Shown here: piece after piece, positions 61,013-64,000 of the stretch
How the letters are laid out: each line of letters starts with the position of its first letter
Numbering within the stretch: the stretch's first letter is position 1
From: Muricea muricata
Lineage: Eukaryota > Cnidaria > Anthozoa > Malacalcyonacea > Plexauridae
Assembly: GCA_963855995.1 (NCBI GenBank)
Contig: OY979722.1
Coordinates: 6,418,001 to 6,482,000 of the forward strand
Direction: 5' to 3'
Length of the DNA stretch: 64,000 nucleotides
The notes under the pieces: model-generated
What the model saw: the letters and a program-made list of their open reading frames with translations, nothing else
Databases searched by the model: none
Told to the model about the DNA's origin: nothing
Made by a program: the position numbers and the translations under genes

Positions 61013-61831
61013 TCATCGTAATAACACATCCAAATCCTCTTTTGATGAGATAACATGTGTAGGAAGATCTTTATTTTTCTTGAGGTAGATGCGTCCAGAT
61101 TGTGTCCAAATATATCTAAAACTGTGATCCTTCTTAAACTTTAGGCAGTCTTTAAATAATTCTTTATTCTTTGTAGTCAAACTTTCTGAAATGAAGATAT
61201 GACCATCCAGTGATAGAGAAAAACCAAGGTCTTTAGTTGACTTATCTTTCAAGTATTTACGCCCTTGGTAAAATTGATCTTTAACTGACCGTCTAGCAAA
61301 TTTAACAATGATCTTGGGGAATCGATTGGCAGAATTTGAAGTAGCAGAAGCTCCCTCCCTAGGCCTCAGCCTTGAGCTATAAGTTTCGCTTTGAACTTTG
61401 TGTGGCAACCGATGGCTAATCGAAATATCCTTTTCATCAATTTGAAGTCCAAACAGGGCCCCAATCTTAATCGTTAAAGCGTTTGTATTCTCATCAGGTT
61501 CCTCTGGTATACCAGAAATTTCAACACAATCACGTCTGGAGTACTGCTGAATATTATTTATTTCACTATCGTGTGTTTTAATAATATTAGAAAGTCTCAA
61601 CACCTCCGACTTCAGACATTTATTCTCTTTCAAATTTGATTCATATTTTGACTCTAGAGCATCAACTTTTTTTCCTGTTGAGTCAAATTGATCGCTTAGA
61701 AATTTGACGCTTTCACTTAAGTTATCCATCATTGACATCATTCGATCAATTGGCTTGAGCTTTTCTTCAAGTTTCTTTTCCAGAATTGCCTCTAATATGG
61801 CTTTAGTAACTGGCGTATTGTGACTCATCAT
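61013..61831 (-). CDS. LINE ORF1 protein
   Basis: 272 residues. The N-terminal third is a heptad-like coiled coil (about 10-95; KKLEEKLKPIDRMMSMMDNL and onward). A following RNA-binding-type region starts QQYSRRDCVEISGIPEE (about 99-115), as in L1/CR1-like ORF1 proteins, and a basic C-terminus follows. It likely binds element RNA. The frame is intact. It lies 53 bp upstream of ORF2 on the same strand. Confidence 0.75.
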   Translation of the reverse strand: MMSHNTPVTKAILEAILEKKLEEKLKPIDRMMSMMDNLSESVKFLSDQFDSTGKKVDALESKYESNLKENKCLKSEVLRLSNIIKTHDSEINNIQQYSRRDCVEISGIPEEPDENTNALTIKIGALFGLQIDEKDISISHRLPHKVQSETYSSRLRPREGASATSNSANRFPKIIVKFARRSVKDQFYQGRKYLKDKSTKDLGFSLSLDGHIFISESLTTKNKELFKDCLKFKKDHSFRYIWTQSGRIYLKKNKDLPTHVISSKEDLDVLLR

Positions 61832-61930
61832 TTACAAACAAATACGAGCAACAAACAACAAAAAATAGTTAGAAAAAATACAAAACAATATGAAATTACG
61901 TGGAGCTCAAAAAGTTACCGCCATCTTCCC

Positions 61931-62904
61931 ACGGTGCTTCCACTTTGTGATGTTAAACATGTTTGCTAATTGCTTTGCCCTGTTCGAATATTCAAGATGG
62001 CTGATGACTAGCGTCTTTTCCTTTCAATATTTCAGAACCTAAGCACGTTATCAAAAATTTAAGGTTCCTATGGATAAGTCAAATTAAATTATCTGAAAAT
62101 GAGACAAACATAATTGTGACTACTCAATTCTCGACGAGAACCTTCGTTTGAAACGTCGAAATCTGTTTATATTGTTTCAGATAATCAAAGAACCGGGCAT
62201 TTTGTGTGCCTTTAATTGCACTACCGACGCTGGAAACATTATTTCGAGATTTTTATGCCTATTGCCATATCTCTTCAATGACAAATATGCGATAGGTTTA
62301 CGAAGCAAATAACTGAAAGGAGAAGAAATGTAATCACTTGCTTTAACTCTATCCTTGGATCGTCGTGGCTTCGTTTGGTCTAGTTTCATCATATGCTGTT
62401 CATGGTTTCATCTGGTTGGCATTCTCTCTTCAAAGAACATCACGCCGGTTCAGTTGGTCAATAAGCTGTCTCATATCCAGTCAAGCATCATAAAATAAGG
62501 AAAAAATTCGCAATGTCACAAAACAATATTTTAGAATGTTGAAAACAAAACTGCGGAAATGTGATTGTGAATCAATTTAACAAACCGTACATTCCGATGG
62601 TATTTTCATCTTGACATTTTCTGATGGACACGGCTAGTGATTCACGTCTTGGATCAATATTAGTTATTCCCATCTTGTTCAATGATTGGCTGGTGTATTC
62701 GCTCTTTCACTTGTCGTCCTTTAATAAAGTAGATAATTACAATGTTTAAAAAACTCGTTCCAGGATAAGCAAAGAAAACTACGTTAACAAGCATTGAGTA
62801 GGATTAAGTAATTATATAATAGGTGTGGCATATCACAGAGGATAGTCACTAATGGACAACGGGATGGAAATTAAATTTCTCGTCCAGGATTGTTGGATGC
62901 TACG
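61931..62904. other. Unassigned sequence
   Basis: AT-rich; no gene recognised and no clear match to the left arm. Confidence 0.4.
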
Positions 62905-63085
62905 CAGTTGTCACTAAGTGGCGCAATCATCAAAGCAAGCGCCTGCCGCCTAAGTTCAATCCCCACTTCAGATTCGTGGCACTTATGCGAAGAGTTAGTC
63001 AATTCAACTCTCTGTCGACAGTCGTAGGTTTACTCAGCTACGGTACACCGGTTAGGGAATGTTGAGAGGGTGGTTAGAATTGTAA
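62905..63085 (+). mobile_element. tRNA-derived SINE, diverged copy
   Basis: Keeps AGTGGCGCAATCATCA and AGTTCAATCCCCACTTC but has a deletion before the B-box and a poorer T-arm than 28042-28215. Confidence 0.6.
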
Positions 63086-63240
63086 AATATCGGTAATCAA
63101 CGGAACTCGAGTAACTAGCCAAGGCTGCTATAGCTAGATGGCGATGAAGTTACGTTAAAATAAATGAATAAAACTAAGTGTTTCACTGTAGTTATCATAT
63201 AAATATCATTGTCAAACTGAATGGATAATTCCAGTAACCA

Positions 63241-63295
63241 CGAGGGAGGAAGGAAGGAAGGAAGCAAGGAAGCAAGGAAGGAAGGAAGTAAAGGA
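63241..63295 (+). repeat. (GGAA)n microsatellite
   Basis: GGAAGGAAGGAAGCAAGGAAG type tetranucleotide repeats. Confidence 0.9.
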
Positions 63296-63760
63296 TGGAA
63301 TTGGAATGAAGGCAGAAAGAAATAAAACTTGTTGTTAACATTATTTGCACGTAACGAGTTCTCACTTGACCCTAACTCGGAATTCCCTTTGAATTAGAAC
63401 TAGAAATCGGAATTTCCTGTTTCTTGTATAGATTGCAGTGTATCAGTGGACAGAAAAGGTTTTGAAGAAAAATAACAACGAAAGAAGAGGAAAAGTAAGT
63501 TACAATAAAGTTTATAAAAAAATAATCAAAAAACTATCGATACAACGCTCGATACATCATAATAATCATCACCCTAAATTCTCTATTAATCCCCATACAG
63601 TGGGTGTGGTCTTGCTGTGTAGGAAGGTTTGAAACGAGAGCACGATTAATCCCGAACCGCAGCGCTCCGGGGCGAGGTATACTAATCCTGAGATGCCAAA
63701 GTCATCCGCCATTATGTGTTGGTTTGGTTTGGACGTTCGACCTCTTTGCTCACGTCATTG

Positions 63761-64000
63761 AATTTCGACGATTTTTTAAAATAAATGTCAAGAAATTTGT
63801 AGAAAAACAAATCGAAATCATTAAAAAACAATAAAAACAAATCAAAACAAGGAAAAGACGACGAAGAAACGCGCCAACAGCAGGAACCAATAACGGAAAC
63901 GTACATAAAAGGTAGCCATATTCAGACTATTCAGTAGCCGTAGTGATTCCACATTTTAATTTCGAAGTTTACGTTTCTTTGTTTTGTAAAAGCAAGACTG
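63761..64000. other. Window end, no gene seen
   Basis: A-rich sequence without a recognised feature. Confidence 0.4.

Larger units (their letters stand above)
58834..61930 (-). mobile_element. LINE with ORF1 and ORF2, cut inside RT by the gypsy LTR
   Basis: A minus-strand non-LTR element with a 5' region (about 61832-61930), an ORF1, a 53-bp gap, then ORF2 with endonuclease and the first half of RT. ORF2 stops exactly at the conserved GVPQ box, where the gypsy LTR begins. The catalytic YADD part and everything downstream are absent on this side. Confidence 0.85.
62905..63760 (+). repeat. Third copy of the arm unit (second part)
   Basis: Aligns with about 28042-28900: the SINE at 62905-63085, GTTTCACTGTAGTTATCATA, GGAATTTCCTGTTTCTTGTA, and the GGAAGGTTTGAAACGAGAGC segment. 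Continues the copy that begins at 50340. Confidence 0.75.

Overview
This is an AT-rich eukaryotic window built almost entirely of transposable elements and inverted repeats. I see no operons, rRNA genes or ordinary host gene. Tc1/mariner-like and hAT-like MITEs, non-LTR and Ty3/gypsy retrotransposons, a tRNA-derived SINE and microsatellites point to a repeat-rich metazoan. The mix of palindromic MITEs resembles anthozoan cnidarians (corals, sea anemones), but that placement is inference.

Region 1 (1 to about 8.8 kb) is a large DNA transposon whose left end lies outside the window. Both ends carry arrays of a 20-bp subterminal repeat in opposite orientation. Inside each array is a copy of the same 67-nt exon encoding a CxxC-CxxC zinc ribbon, followed by a splice donor. 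The left copy splices in frame onto a HECT E3 ubiquitin-ligase gene, which is now broken by one frameshift and three in-frame stops. The right copy faces an intact integrase-like DDE transposase gene on the minus strand. The terminal repeats therefore appear to supply a promoter region and N-terminal exon to two convergent genes.

Region 2 (8.8 to 14.7 kb) holds a 1.25-kb TIR element, a TA-flanked MITE and an onion-like nest of inverted repeats. It is followed by a 1.58-kb foldback transposon whose terminal inverted repeats are studded with a short repeated motif related to CGAGTTAAGCCC (also covering 14.3 to 15.9 kb).

Region 3 (14.7 to 46.5 kb) is a giant palindrome. A left arm (14707-31312) and right arm (31617-46523) are reverse complements around a 304-bp unique spacer. 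Both arms carry the same MITEs, SINE, LINE fragment and hairpins. A 1.7-kb LINE copy sits in a MITE in the left arm only, and the right arm keeps the intact empty site. The arms are almost identical from about 24 kb to the centre and differ by more indels further out.

Region 4 (46.5 to 64 kb) has rearranged copies of the CGAGTTAAGCCC element, two more foldback elements, and a third, clearly older copy of the arm unit in the same orientation as the left arm. That third copy is split by a minus-strand LINE, which is itself cut by a 5'-truncated Ty3/gypsy element (protease, RT, RNase H and integrase in one intact frame). The three copies of the unit thus run +, -, +. Conserved across all three are a 116-bp GC-rich hairpin and a possible two-exon 31-codon reading frame.
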